The position numbers were made by a program, and so were the translations under genes. Source: Pogostemon cablin (taxonomy: Eukaryota > Streptophyta > Magnoliopsida > Lamiales > Lamiaceae). Taken from it: 64,000 nucleotides of DNA. Positions 11,625 to 24,198 of the stretch are shown here, in pieces (position 1 is the stretch's first letter; every line of letters begins with the position of its first letter). The DNA is taken from contig CM043005.1 in NCBI GenBank assembly GCA_023678885.1, positions 11,026,314 through 11,090,313 of the forward strand, read 5' to 3'. A model generated the notes under the pieces. The model was not told the origin of the DNA and ran no database searches. It saw only the letters and a program-made list of their open reading frames with translations.

Positions 11625-11981
11625 GTGGAAAATAAGTGGGAAAGAGCAAAGAAGTTGAAAGCCGAGAAGCTTAGACTACAAATGGATAATGAAGATGTGG
11701 TTTTCTCTCTTGATCATGCAATGAAGATGCCCATGGAGACTCAATCATGCAAGAGCATAGATGTAGTTTCTAAGTTGTTTAATCTTGATTTTTATAAGGC
11801 AGATGATTTTGAATTTAAGTGGAAGATTGACAAGGAGGAGTCTAGACAGCCATGGGAGAAAGGAAATTCTGATGATCATCTACTTGTTACCAAGAAAGGT
11901 GAGGTGTTGAGTATAGATAAGAAGAGGGAAAGAAAGTATTTGAAGGTGAGGATGCGAGAAGACCATCCTCTGATCCAGTAG
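11625..11981 (+). pseudogene. Fragment of Gypsy pol, protease/RT linker
   Basis: 118-codon open frame, shifted relative to gag. The part VVFSLDHAMKMPMETQSC resembles the segment that follows protease in plant Athila/Tat polyproteins (a VFxxxxAMKxPxE...C pattern). The N-terminal half is lysine- and glutamate-rich, the C-terminal part highly charged. RT, RNase H and integrase are absent, so a large internal deletion joined gag to this piece and then to the 3' noncoding region. The family call is from a short motif and is moderate. Confidence 0.5.
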
Positions 11982-13575
11982 TTTAAAAGGTTACAAAAGT
12001 TGTGACTCTCTAACGTTAAATATGAGCACCTGTTGGGGGCTTGCCCTTCCGTTTTATTGCTTTATTTCGTTCGTGTGAGAAATTTTTATATTTAAGGAGC
12101 TTACTAATCGGCAATTACATCTTTTTGCAAACTTTGTTTCAACTTACTTTTTTACTAAGTTTGGGGGATGTGATGTTCTGACCTAATGTAAGCACCAAGA
12201 GTATAATCTTTTCTCTGTAATGTTTGCTAGGGGAGTTGATTTTTGTGCTATGTTGAAACTTTAATCTGTTTTAATGTGTCGATTTTTTGCAATTTCCCTA
12301 GTGTTCAGTGGTGTTTCTAGTATGTGGAGTTGATTAGATAGTCAATTGATTCTTTCTTCTAGTTCTCTTATTTTATTATTGATGAATCCTGTGATGATGA
12401 GTTTATTTGAGCTTTGATGATAGAAAAAGGTAGAAGAGTGACAAGATGATCGAGTTGAACAACTCGAGGAGCTCGTGAATGTTTTGAAGGAGAAAAATTA
12501 GGTGCCCTCGTTTCCTTTGTGATTTAAATTAATGGAGTGGAATGATTGAGTTTATATTTTTGGTGATCCACATGAGCTTGTATTTTTAGAATTGTGCCTA
12601 AAATTCATATGCTTTTGAAATTGATAAAGGAAGTGTACTTGAGTTATATTTTGGTATGAAGTTCTATGTGTACTTGTGGGATATTGCTTACCATGAAAAT
12701 TGCTCTATTATTTTTAACAACTCATGTGAGATTTTGAGCTTTGTTGATCATGTACATAATCACATGATATTTCTTTTCTGGTGAGTATCATTCTTGTGTG
12801 TGTATTCTAGAACTTGACTCTTGTTTTACTTGAAACTACATGTGTGTTAGATGATGGGAGATGACTTTAGACAATCTTTGATAATTATGAGTCACTTTGC
12901 CAAATAATTTCCTACCAAAAAATTTTGTATCTGTAGTTAGCCTTTTTGAGCCTAAAAGCCTTATTTCTTTGGTAACCTACGAAGATAGCCACTTTGATAT
13001 CCTATTTGAGCCTTAAATTCCTATATTTAGTGGATAATTAAATGTTGCCAAAGCGTGTGAATTGATTTTCATGGAGTTTAGAACGAATAAAATATTTGGA
13101 GCTGTACAAGTGATTATGAGCTGAAAATAAATTGCTTAGGGGTAGTGCCCGAAACTGGTACCTCAAGAAAGGAAACAAAAAGTATGTTGAGCTTGAGGAA
13201 AGAGGAGAAAAGAAAATTAGAAGAGCATGAAGCTAGATAGCCTTGAAGTGTAAAAATCTGCAGTACACAAGATCTCCGATTTTAATTCTCTACTAATTGA
13301 GTCACTTTATCCATATATTTCCTACCTTAACCAAAGAGCCAACATTACGTCCTAATGAAAGTCCTTTTTGATCCCATTGTTGAATCATTCTTAAAGTGGT
13401 GGAGAGTTTAAGACTTTTGGCAAGCTTATGGTTACGCATGCACTTGAATTGAATTTGAGCATAAACACCTTAACCCATAAGTGTACATCTTTTACACTTG
13501 AGTGCGAGTGTTATATACTTCCCGTGAGAACATGTTAATGGAGCATTTGAATTGGTGCTGATTTTCTTAACTATC
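11982..13575 (+). mobile_element. Gypsy C 3' noncoding region
   Basis: No ORF of note. It contains AAGTTTGGGGGATGTGATG at about 12157, a string commonly seen after pol in plant Athila/Tat elements, and repeated TTGAGCCT strings (12945, 13007). It ends where sequence of a different type starts, without a 3' LTR. Confidence 0.55.
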
Positions 13576-15679
13576 TAAGATCACAGTAAGATCATCCCAG
13601 ATATAAGACCTATCAGAACCTGGGTCAAATAAAGCGTAGTCCTGATGGTCTCCCACAAACACATGGCCTAAAGAAGCAATATTAGGTGAGATTGTGATTT
13701 AAAATTTTGGAAAGATATAATTTCTTAAGAATATTTTATTTGTAATCAAGTGGCATAATAAGGTGGGGTTAGATCTAGCATGTGAAAATACTCAGATTTA
13801 CAAACGTACAAAATACAACGATGTAACTTAGTTTAAGGAAAATATACATGAACGATATAACATCGCGAAGGTACAAAAAGAACATCAACGGGGTCACCAA
13901 ATATAAACTATACAATCTCGCCAATGAATCCGTCAATTTACATAAAAGAGAAAGTACCTAAAACACTGATTGGATGACGAGCAAACGATAGGCAAACCTC
14001 CAACCAAAATGATATCAACAGCCTGAAAAGGAAAGAATGATGGGGGTGAGCAAAACCTCTAGCTCAGTGAGGTGATAAGCCGGTCACCCCGACCCTTATA
14101 CGAAGCATGTATTCCCACTCGCGGTCCATAACATAAAATCCAACATTTCGTCCCACAATAATAATTTCTCACTCAGTATACATATTAATGAAAATAAAAA
14201 CCTTATTGCACATTTATGAATAACACAATTAGTTCAAACAACATGTTATCACATAAAAGACGCATGGGTAGTCAATATCCTCCACAAACTGAGCTCTCCG
14301 TCGAGAGACAGTCCAAGCCCGTCACCGTTATTCTAGATAAAATGCACATTAATATTCTTTCTCAACACGCCAAGTGCTAAAGTTCACAATTCAATATCGA
14401 CATGAATACTTAAAATGATCAACATATAAACATATATGACATGCATGTCCAACATCGGTGACGTTGATTGAGCCTATAATAGACTGATCCATCTAATGAT
14501 CACTCTCCAGAGTGTTAGTATTTGGCAAATGGACAGGTGCCCCATTAGATCTAACTCACCCGAGTTTGCCAAGCAATGGGCAACTTGGTTGTCACTCTAA
14601 CTCACCTGAACCGCGACAATTTGGGCTACTTAATCAATGTCGCTCCAACTCACCCGAACCATGACCAATTCGGTCTACTTAACCTTGGTACCAGGTATAC
14701 ATATGCATATGCATCATAAGATGAATAACGACTCAAGTTAGAGTCTTAATTGGCACAAAAGAATAATAAGAAATCAATTCTCAAATAATTCATAATAAAT
14801 GCTATCAGATATCGAGCCGGCAAGGCTCTTCAACATAAGTTAAAATCAATAATACTCATAAAATGGCTAACAGGACTCCAACCAGAGCAATCGAGCCAAT
14901 CAGGCTCTTTACCATATAACACAATACCAAATAATTTTCTTATCAATTAACTAAAACTAAAATAAATGCACATTATCGAGGGTCCACATTTCCCACAAGA
15001 GAAGGCGTTCCCGAATTATCAACTCACAAGGAAGTGATTAACTCTCTCCGAAATCTGAAGTCGGTCCCTTGCCCTTCGTCGATGATTCTTTACCTAGAGA
15101 GGAGATGATCAATTAAAGACAAATCAAATATAACTAACTATTAGCGATAACATCACCTTTCATTGCTAAAAACAAATCCTAATCGAGTTTGAACGAGTCG
15201 ATATTAAATAAAAATGGCATTTAACTCCTTAACATCAGTTCCCAATCCCACATAACCCGTTTCAATACATTAACTAAATGAAACGATAGAAACTAAATTT
15301 GAATTCGACATAAAAATTCTGAAATTTTCCAGCTAGCGGCAGTTTACGAGAAAAATCATAACTAATTGTAGAATAATAGGATGAGGGTTGTAAGGAAGAA
15401 TTTGATCAACAAGGGTTTCTCCTTTTCACTCTCTTCTTTCTCCTCTTTTGTTTTTCTTCTCCCGTTCTTCTTTCTTTTCTTTTTTTTAAACTTTAGCCTT
15501 AATAATTATATATCAGTCCATTTAAGTGGGCTGAAACTTTGGGCCACAAAATAAATAAATAAATAAGTTTGGGCATTCTAAAAAAATCTAGTTGGGCTAA
15601 GATAGCCTTTTGAGCCATAAAAATAAATAAATAGGTTTTGGGCTTTCTAAAAAAAATCTAGTTGGGCTAAGATATTATA
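13576..15679 (-). mobile_element. Probable chromovirus (Tekay/Del-like) LTR, minus strand
   Basis: About 2.1 kb with no ORFs. Read on the minus strand it has the look of a long plant chromovirus LTR: a pyrimidine/purine-rich promoter-proximal part (15420-15490), an ACGAAGGGCAAGGGACCGAC string (complement of the 15060-15082 area), GAGCTAGAGGTTTTGCTCAC (complement of about 14051-14070) and an end rich in ACCATCAGGACTACGC (complement of about 13639-13654). No primer site, polypurine tract or second copy is seen, so it is a solo LTR or fragment. Ends are approximate; no TSD found. Confidence 0.45.
15530..15675. repeat. Imperfect 72-bp tandem repeat
   Basis: Two adjacent units containing AAATAAATAAATA, a GGGCWTTCTAAAAAAA string and ATCTAGTTGGGCTAAGATA (ending at about 15602 and 15674). 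It lies in the promoter-side part of the minus-strand LTR. Confidence 0.7.
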
Positions 15680-15821
15680 TCGTTGCCCACACAATGTCAA
15701 GGAGAGGCTTAGAAATACAACAGAAGACCGGAAGGTCATTTACTATTTATCCTCTACATCAAACTCGGTGAAAGGTAATTCTACTCTTGTACTTCCGCTG
15801 CAGTAGAATTATATGAAGTCC
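15680..15821 (+). mobile_element. Fragment of Copia A' LTR, plus strand
   Basis: Matches the 3' part of the plus-strand LTR at 35955-36098: GTTGCCCACACAA, CTTAGAAATACAACAGAAGACC, GAAAGGTAATTCTRCTCTTG, and ending GAAGTCC. The other orientation of the same sequence begins at 18298, so the two fragments form a short interrupted inverted repeat around the solo LTR at 15828-18291. Confidence 0.75.
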
Positions 15822-17249
15822 CCATGCTGTAACGCCCCGGGTTATGCTATGGGATTGGGACGCTACAAGATATAAATTTCCCAATATAATAATAAAGAGG
15901 TCGAGAATGTACAGTGAAAATAACATAAAAATCCCCAAAACGATAATATAATAAAGTAAAAGTTGCATAAAGATTACTACATATAAGCGTCTACTCACCC
16001 GAGTAGAGTGAAATATCCAAAACAAGTTCATTCAGATTATGTATCTGAAATAAAGTTCTAAATAAAATACTTAAATATAAGACATAATATAAAGTCATCT
16101 ATGGTCTTGGGACATCTGTAGGGGCATTTTCATCTTGTAAACCTTGTTCTGAAAATCAATAAGGGATGAGCGTCTAAAATACACTCAGTGGGTTAACTTA
16201 AACGATTGCACAGTTAAAAATAAATATGCATATCAAATATACCATAAAATGTAACATATGCCAAATTAATAAAAAATATTTTGTACATTATTGTTCTATA
16301 ACTCATTGAAAATATTTTTAGATCGAATCATCATCCTATAACTTGTGTTAGTTGGTATATGTGCACTAGGTCATCACCCCAATATAATGTTAGCATACTT
16401 GAAATACATTTTAGTACTGAACCGACGTAGTCAGTAACTTGTGTTAGTTGATATATGTGCACCGACTCGTCACCCAGTACAAGTGTTAGTAGAAAATATT
16501 TGTCATCGAACTAAATGCTCACATGGCACATAACATGATATATAAGTAACACATATCACATCTTAACATAGCAATCATGACATAAAATGTAGCACTCTGT
16601 AAAGAGTGACAGTTATCCCCACCTTTGACTTCTTAGAGTTAGTTGATCGGATTAAACTTGCTTGTTTGTCTCAGGTATGCCAGCAAAGGTATACTAAATT
16701 GAGTTCTACTTACAACAGTAATTCCTATTACTAAAACTAAATTTTTAATGTTATTATATATACTTATAAATTACAATCAAGTCCTTATAATTTATCATAT
16801 TCTCATTTAAACTTATCCAAAACTTTAACCTTATCACAAAATGACCCAACTTGAGTTATACAACTCTGTTTGAAAATCCAAAAATACTGTTGGAATCCTT
16901 GTGAGGTGAGGATCAAATCAAAACCAATTTTGTATCAAAATGTTGTAGTTTTGAAAATATAAAAATATACGATGAAGTGGGTTTCTTCCCAACTTTCTCA
17001 TTTTACGTCAAAATTCAAAACTAATTATACCTTTGTGATCCTCGTGAGGTGAGCTTCAAACCTCACACCTAAACAAAATATGCCATTAAAGGGTTGAAAC
17101 TTTGAATGAGTTTTTCGTACTCAAACGAAATCCTTTCACAAAAGAGTTATATATTTGGAATCAACGCATCAAGACGGTCATTTTTGTATATAACATGACA
17201 AGGTTTGACAACAAAATGAATTAAATTTAAAAAGTTAGTGTGTGATAAT

Positions 17250-17251
<2 letters not shown>

Positions 17252-17337
<86 letters not shown>

Positions 17338-17395
17338 GTGTGTGTGTGTGTGTGAGTGAGTTATATATATGTGTGTTTGTGTGTGTGTGTGTGTG
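17252..17395. repeat. (TA)n then (TG)n microsatellite
   Basis: An uninterrupted TA run from 17252 to 17336, then TG-rich sequence to 17395. The run explains the apparent tyrosine/isoleucine ORF on the minus strand, which is not a gene. Confidence 0.95.
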
Positions 17396-17780
17396 AAAGC
17401 ATGTAAAGAGAAGATTGGAGAATTATCTTTCAATTGAACACTCCTCACACTACTACTAATTGTAAGAGCTAATGGAAAGAATATGAGTGAAGGGTGAAGG
17501 AATTTGGGCAACAAAATATATATGTGTGTGGATTGAATGGAGTTGGGTATTTATAGATGTGTGTGATGGAACCAAGAATATATAGTTACTTGGCAAGGTG
17601 GTGATACATGTGTATTTCCATGTGGGCTAACATGTTTGTATGGCCCCATAGTCATAACATGGCTTAGCAATTCTTACACATGGCTTCACATGTGGGATGA
17701 TAATTCATGGGCCAATTTGATCAAATAATAACAATCCTAATGGGTCAAAACTTGGTGAATTTCGTACATCCCGTTGGCAA

Positions 17781-18060
17781 CTGCGCGGCTTCACCATTTT
17801 GATCATAACTTCTTCTTTCAACCTCCTATTTGAGTGACTTTTGCGTCCACGCGATCCTCTCTTCCTGGGCTTTCTATCCAAATAAAGAATCTCCTAAAAC
17901 CTAGCATTTGAGTATATAACAAGTCACACAAAGTGGCACAACCGTTCTGTTCGGCACAGCTTGCGTGACGTCACCACTTTATTATAACTTTCTCGTTTGG
18001 AATCCAATTGAAGTGTTCTTTTGGCCCACGCGACCCTCTCTTCCGCAGCGTTTCAACCAT
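17781..18060 (-). repeat. Two minus-strand copies of the shared LTR module
   Basis: In complement, 18060-17950 and 17880-17781 each read GAAA, GGAAGAGAGGRTCGCGTGG, ...CACTYMAAT, then AAGTTATRAT and a CGCAAGCTGTG or CGCGCAGTTG string. They sit in tandem, as in Gypsy C. Confidence 0.7.
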
Positions 18061-18187
18061 ATCTCACACGACCAGTTTCGACTTCAACAGAAACACAGAA
18101 AAATTATGGAAAGTGTACGTCTGTTTGTTTGCATGTAGCATAAGTTCACCCTTCATTCCAACTTTACAAATTTTATTCCATTTTTTC

Positions 18188-18241
<54 letters not shown>

Positions 18242-18255
18242 TAATAATAATAATG
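18188..18255. repeat. (TAA)n microsatellite
   Basis: About 22 TAA units with one TGA interruption, at the promoter-distal end of the minus-strand solo LTR. Confidence 0.95.
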
Positions 18256-18297
18256 ATTGATTGCCTTGATTGATTCCCATCAATCATATCACGCAAA

Positions 18298-19760
18298 ATG
18301 AACGACCTTCCGGTCTTCTGTTTTATTTCTAAGCCTTTCCTTGACGTTGTGTGGGCAACGATCACTAAGGAGAACTCAACCTACAACTCCTCTCACCCTC
18401 ATGAACTTTCTTGTGAGTTGTGTTGTTGCAAGAGAAAGGGGCTACTGAGGGTGGCTATATATAAACATGCACACCAGTTCGGAACTGCCAGTTCCGGTTC
18501 TAAGGTAGGGAGAATTGGAACCAAACCGGGGTATGAAGGTTTTGGTTTTGGAAACGATGGTTCCGGTTTCAATTTTGGTTCGGAACCGCCGATTCTAATT
18601 TTTTTTTAATTTTAAGCGTAAAAAGTAAAAAAAAATATTAAAAACCTGCATTTCGAACCGGAACCGCTGATTCGAAATTGGAATCGCCAATTTTTTTTCC
18701 CAAATATGAGGAATTGGAACTGAAACTTCCATAGCCAGTTCCATTTTTTTTGGCCAGTTCTGGAATTGGCGGTTCTGGTTCCGGTTAAAACCAGCAATTC
18801 CCCAGTTTGAACTGCCGGTTACGATTTTTTGGTGCATGTCTAGCTATATATAGACTACAATAGGGACTAGGAGGAGAAATTAGGGTTTGAGCCTCCCATT
18901 GGCTTAAGTATTCAAGTTTAGCCCAAAGCTTATACTTAAGCCCAATAATAATAAATCATTCCACTAAAAAAATATTATTACACTGCCACCCTAATCCCAA
19001 ATTCGGTTTATGGGCTTCTTCATATTATGAGCGCGTTAATCTCCCCGTGTTTAAGATTCAATATCCATTAATTAATTAAGTTACTGACAACTTCATTAAT
19101 TAATATATATCATGTGTAGTACCACTTAACCTTATTATCATGTCGGAATAAATCCACCAACTGGGTTTACATGATAATCATTATGAGCTCCTCAAGGGGA
19201 AATCATCAACTAGTTCCGTTAGAACACGGATTCCTTCTACAATCATCAACACACCATAGAGACAACACCATTTCCCAACTCGCCGAGCATATTGATGTAA
19301 CTATTAAATCTCACCCATTGATGAATTAAAGAAATAAATACTGGCTTGCATGTCGAGGTTATTGTATAGGGATTAAGAGTACGAACTTCCATAATAACAG
19401 AGATCAAGTTCTATTATATAGTCAGTATAAACTGAACGATCTCAACGGCGGTCCTGCTCAATGCAATCAAAGTTCACTAGTGTAATTTTATAGTCAAGAC
19501 AGACTAATGCCAAATCATACTACAACACACCGATAGATAGTCCCCATCTATCTCGATTGTGAATATCTGTTTATACTTTATAAGGAGCCGATAATGTGAT
19601 CTTCCATGTGACGCCGCTCACCACATTATCTATAGTATAAAGTAAATGGACTTTTGCAACAACATTGTTATTGCAAATGTTTGATCACATAATTCTCGTT
19701 TCAAATAATATCAAAACACTGTTTATACATAAAACTAGACTTTTAGTATACAATCCAACA
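18298..19760 (-). repeat. Copia A' LTR (minus strand), 5'-trimmed, with MITE inside
   Basis: Complement of the plus-strand Copia LTR: it ends at CCAACA 19760 directly against the polypurine tract (complement ATCTCCCACTTATA). It lacks about the first 130 bp on its left side. In complement it has the TATATATAG promoter string (around 18843-18855) and the site-II-like GGGCTTAAG strings. It is split by the MITE at 18462-18842. Confidence 0.85.
18462..18842. mobile_element. hAT-like MITE with 8-bp target duplication
   Basis: 381 bp, flanked by GCTATATA at 18454-18461 and 18843-18850. Removing it and one duplication restores the Copia LTR seen at 35865. The terminal inverted repeats are TAAACATGCAC and, in complement, TAGACATGCAC. 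The interior is filled with GGTTC/GGAAC-type repeats (TTCCGGTTC, CGGAACCG) in both orientations. It has no coding capacity. The 8-bp duplication points to the hAT superfamily; the autonomous partner is unknown. Confidence 0.85.
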
Positions 19761-22700
19761 ATCTCCCACTTATATTAAAAGACTATGCTGCCATATCTGT
19801 TGCCATACATCTGATTACCACTCCTAGTACTAGACCATTAAAAGCTTTCGCCTTAAGGTCCTTGTAAAAAGATTACTAGGTTAACATCCAATGCAATCTA
19901 GACGACAACAATCTTTCCCTCATCATACCATTTCTCGCATCAAGTAGTACTAGCTATCAATGTGTTTAATTTCCTTATGGACTCGTGATTCTTTCAAGTT
20001 TGCAACTGTATCATTATTATCATAATAAATTGTGATAACCTTGGACAAACTTAGAATCACATCCAAGCCCATTACGAAGTTTCTAGAATCATACAAATAC
20101 TTTGGCTGCCGCAAGACTCCAATTTATCATTTTTTCATGGTCGAGTCCAAAATATATTTCTATATAATCACTCCTCCATTGTATGGATCTACTTGCGTTA
20201 AACACATAACCTTGAGGTGGATTTACTGCAGTCCCCATGATTTGATAAATTCGAATCTAAGTAACCATCTTACATATTATATCCAATCCTCTTCATGCAC
20301 TTCTGGGTTACCTTGATACCCGCTGACTATGCCATTAGCATTACAGATATCCAATCTCGTGCAAAGCATTCCATAGATTAAGCTTCCTTATTGCCAAAGC
20401 ATAGGATACTGCATTTATCTATTTTATCTTCTTTTGTGTCCTTAGACAAAAATCCTTAGATAAAATCACATGCTAAAACGAGTAAGAATTGTATCATTTA
20501 TGAAGCTTGAGACAAGCATACATCCTTTCTTGTGATCAGTATTACCGTGATCAAAAGAATATACTTTGCTTTTCTTAAGTCCTTTATTTCGTACTACTTT
20601 ATTAACCATACTCATATGCCCGACTATACTCTATCATTGTTTCCAATAAGCAAGATATCGTCTACATACATACAAGAAATGCCACTACGTTTTCCCCATT
20701 CTTTTCAACACACAAGATCTATCCGAGCATTGATTAAATTCATATGTTTGGGTTTCCTTATCAAAACAGATGATCTTGAAGCTTGCTTTAGTCCATCGAT
20801 GGACACTTTTAAGCTTACACTCAAAATGCTCTTAGCTTTATACAATGAATCACTTTTAAGCTTACAGATGTTTTTCTCAAGACATCTAATCAAGAAAGTT
20901 GTCTTGACTTCTATTTGTCTTATCTCATATTTAATATGAGTAGAGACAAATAAAAGAATCTGGATCGACATAATGTGATCGATCCTCTTTTAATTTTGTA
21001 GATCCACACATCCAATGGCTTTTACACCATTTGATAGTTCTACAAGCTCCTAGAGTTGATTTTGAATCCTTAGATTCTATATCAAAATTCATTGTAACTT
21101 ATTAAGATTCTGCATTTCAATTTTGTAGTGCTTCATCGTGTTCATGGGTCGATTTCATGTTTACTAGGGATCGAGTCTCACGACTCTCCCAAAATAATTT
21201 TTTTTGATTGTGAAACAAACCTCCCACTACGATAAGGTACTACATGCAATTGTGTATCAGATGTGACACGTGATGCAGTTTACTTGTGGTATATCCTCTT
21301 GTATTCTTAATACTAAAATTTGTCTTTCCCTTCTCACATTTTTAAAACAACTTATACATGGATTTGTAATTTATTCCATAGTCCTTTCCAAAATCTAGTG
21401 TGTGTGTTCACAATCACTTTCTGATCCTTTTGGACTATTAAATAAACCATCCTTCATTTTACTAGGATATCCCATAAACATCAATTTGACTTGATATTTT
21501 CTAAGGCTTACCAATAAAATAAATTTAGTAATTTCAAATAATTCATCATCTATCTAACCATATCCATAAGAGTCTTATTCCTTCTTTCCAATACACCAAA
21601 CAGCTGAGGTATGCCTGGTGTAGACAGCTTGGGATTCAATCCCAACCTCTGATTATCAGCTCCTAAATTATCCTAAGAGGTAATCGCCACTATAATTAAA
21701 TCGCTAAGACTTGATATATTTTCCATGACGCTTCACTGCATTAGTCATGTACTTCTTGAATTAATCATAGTACCTAGACTTGCAATGTATCAAATAAATA
21801 TATCTTGTTTCTAGAATAATATTTGAATATTCATAAACACCTCTCAATGGGATAATCTTAGGACCACATAAATCAGAATGAACATTTCCAACATATCTTA
21901 TTATGGCTCTATACCCCTTTGCCTTGAATAAGCAATTAATCATTTTTACTTCCAAGTAAGACTCACTAGTTCGATAGTTTGGCTATCAACTTTCGATTCG
22001 TACTTAAGTAAAATAATTCATTCTTAGATGCCAAAAGTATGTTTAGTTCACTTCCGAAGGTTCATTTCTGTTATAAGATTGGAAGATGCATTATTAATTA
22101 CTATTTGTTGTAATCGAGAGATATACATGATTTAAGAGTGTACAAATTGTTACTATTTCACCACAACAGATTATATCTCTATCCTCCATTATAATGACCA
22201 TATCATTTAAATAAAGTAGAGTATAATCTATAAATTCATAGAAATCGAAATGAAATTCTTTCTATGAAAACGTACGTAAAGTCAATTTCTCTTAATCAAA
22301 TATTTATTCCTATCTTAAGATAAACAAATAACTCCCACTGCAATAGCCACTACTTTCGTAGTTTACCCATGTATTTAATTTTATCATCACTATGTTTAAA
22401 ACATTTAATGACTCTGGTATTTACACACAACATGTTAGTAAACGCCATCACGTTTCAACAGTTAGTGAATAAAATACTATCCTTGTTCACCTCTTGATGA
22501 AATTGGTTTACCTTTGCCACACATTTTGTAAGTAGTTTCCCACCATATACAACTTATTATTCAGATGAAACTTGCTCGAAACGTTAAGGCAAATTATTAA
22601 GAATAAATTGACTTAGGTTTCCCTTTCAATTTCTATTCCAAGTAATTCCAATTCATTCATCAATTTTAACCATGACCTCTTGCCTTTTTAACTTACTAAA

Positions 22701-23263
22701 GTATCCGAAGAGTCGAATGAGACCATCATATTTCTATGAACGTCTCAACTCTCCACTAAAGAGTTTAAATAGGCATAAGAGGATATCCTTAGTGAGAACA
22801 CATCTTTATTTTATCAAGCGGTAAGAATTAAATTTCAAGATTCTTCTCTAATAATTTATTATGGACCAGTAAATATTATTTCTTTCAGTTAATCAATAAG
22901 TGAAATAAATTATTTGAAAATTCAGAGAATCAAGTTAATTAATACGACGATCAAACTCTTCGAATTTAAATTTTATATTGATTCCCTCAATAAACAATAT
23001 AAAATAAATTCACCGACATCTCAAGCACCGTGAATTTGCAAGCCACGTTAGTGTGGACGTTTACAAACCCAAACATTCGCAAGAAAAGGGTTTATCCATT
23101 AATTCCATACGTCATAATTAACTTTATGACTTAATATTAATAGTCGGTTGCCCTTTAGCCATGCAATTTAATAGCAGTGACTCTGTTGGGGAGGATACTT
23201 ATTAATTGCATCTAAGTATATACCATTATTTGATATAGTACATTACCCAAGATTGTGTTATGC
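19761..23263 (-). mobile_element. Copia A' internal region, minus strand (copy M1)
   Basis: Runs from the polypurine tract at 19761 through RNase H, RT, integrase and protease remains to the leader, in reverse. The leader stops at 23263, where it joins LTR sequence at GCTCAATACAC. The primer-site end of the leader is therefore deleted. Confidence 0.85.
19965..22360 (-). pseudogene. Degenerate Copia pol, copy M1
   Basis: Minus strand. The RNase H end is at about 19970-20125. RT is at about 20540-21060 and keeps an intact YVDD at 20657-20668 (complement). A TGA at 20850-20852 sits at the position where the other copies also have TGA. Integrase is about 21480-22040, including a 64-codon open stretch at 21761-21955 with VHSDLCGP, YEYS and YLIHCKS. 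Protease/linker is about 22090-22350. Many stops and frameshifts are present. A functional pol would do reverse transcription, RNA removal and integration. Confidence 0.8.
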
Positions 23264-23567
23264 TCAATACACTCTAAGTGTACTAGTGCAATTTAATAGT
23301 CAAGGTAGACTAATGCCAAATCATACTACAACCATACCGATAGATTGTCCCCGTCTATCTCGGTTATGAACATCTATTTATACTTTATAAGGAGCCAAAA
23401 ATATGATCTTCTGTGTGATGTCGCACACCACATTCTCTATAGTATAAAGTAAATAGAATTTTGCAACAACATTATTATTGCAAATGTTTGATCACATGAT
23501 TCTCATTTCAAATATTCCAAAACAACTGTTTATGCAAAAAGCTAGACTTTTAGTATATAATCCAACA
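23264..23567 (-). repeat. Partial Copia A' LTR (minus strand)
   Basis: About 300 bp of the promoter-side LTR. It ends CCAACA at 23567, followed by the complement of the polypurine tract (ATCTCTCGCTTATA). Its left part is missing at the junction with copy M1's leader. Confidence 0.85.
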
Positions 23568-23895
23568 ATCTCTCGCTTATACTAAAAGACTATGCTGTCA
23601 TATCTGCTGCCATACATCTGATTACTACACCTACTATTTGACCATTAAAAGCTTTCGCCTTAAGGTTCTTGTAAAAAATTACTAGGTTATCATCCGATGC
23701 AATCTAGGCGACAACAACCTTTCCCTCATCATACAATTTCTCGTATCAGGTAGTACTTGCCATCAATGTGTTAAATTTCCTTATGGACTCGTGGTTCTTT
23801 CAAGTTTGCAACAGCTCCATTTTATCACAATAAATTGGGATAACTTTGGGCAAACTCAGAATCACATCTAAGTCCATTATGAAGTTGATACCAAT
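23568..23895 (-). mobile_element. Copia A' internal remnant, 328 bp, polypurine tract to primer site
   Basis: Starts with the tract and the RNase H end, then jumps at about 23886 straight to the primer-site remnant GATACCAAT (complement ATTGGTATC) beside the next LTR at 23896. Over 5 kb of internal sequence is deleted. Confidence 0.85.
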
Positions 23896-24198
23896 TGTTG
23901 GCTTTTCGGATCTTTAGGCTAACGTGAATGATGAGAGTGAAAATAAGTGTGTTTTAATATCCAATTTAACACCTTTTTGATTGATATTGTAGTCTTATAT
24001 GAGCACAAATGTCTTATATTCGATATATGTGAGAATTATGTGCACTTGAGGTGTTTTATTGTGTTTTAGGTGGAAAAAGGATCAAAAGAGCCAAGTTTGA
24101 GAAAAGGTGCAATTTGTGCAAGAATGCTGATAAATGCACATCCAACTTGTGTAGTTATTCTGTATTGATGTGGAGCTCTGAACGGGAAGTGTGATACA

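Larger units (their letters stand above)
8261..13575 (+). mobile_element. Gypsy family C (Athila/Tat-like), 5' LTR + broken gag + pol scrap, 3' truncated
   Basis: A 2.0-kb 5' LTR is followed by a tRNA-Asp primer site and a gag with recognisable plant Gypsy sequence, then a short fragment of the protease/RT linker and about 1.6 kb of noncoding 3' region. Most of pol is missing and no second LTR is found. The related LTR at 23929-25781 defines the LTR ends (TGATGAG...CTCATCA). The assignment to the Athila/Tat side of Gypsy rests on the tRNA-Asp primer site, gag type and long LTR. The right limit is approximate: sequence changes character near 13575, where a chromovirus-like LTR begins. Confidence 0.8.
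15828..18291 (-). mobile_element. Chromovirus-like solo LTR, minus strand
   Basis: The minus strand begins TGATATGATTG and ends GGGGCGTTACA, typical of plant Del/Tekay LTRs. It has a TATA-type string (TATAAATACCC, complement of about 17547-17557). It carries two minus-strand copies of the LTR module also present in Gypsy C and Copia A2. No coding region or primer site is present. The 5-bp flanks (CATGC left, CGCAA right) do not match, so ends or history are uncertain. Confidence 0.5.

Noticed and set aside
17227..17514. 95-codon minus-strand ORF
   Set aside because: Mostly a translated TA/TG microsatellite.
20032..20939. Plus-strand ORFs of 94 and 135 codons over copy M1, with similar ones at 27402, 27740 and 33097
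   Set aside because: They are antisense to degenerate RT and RNase H of minus-strand Copia copies.
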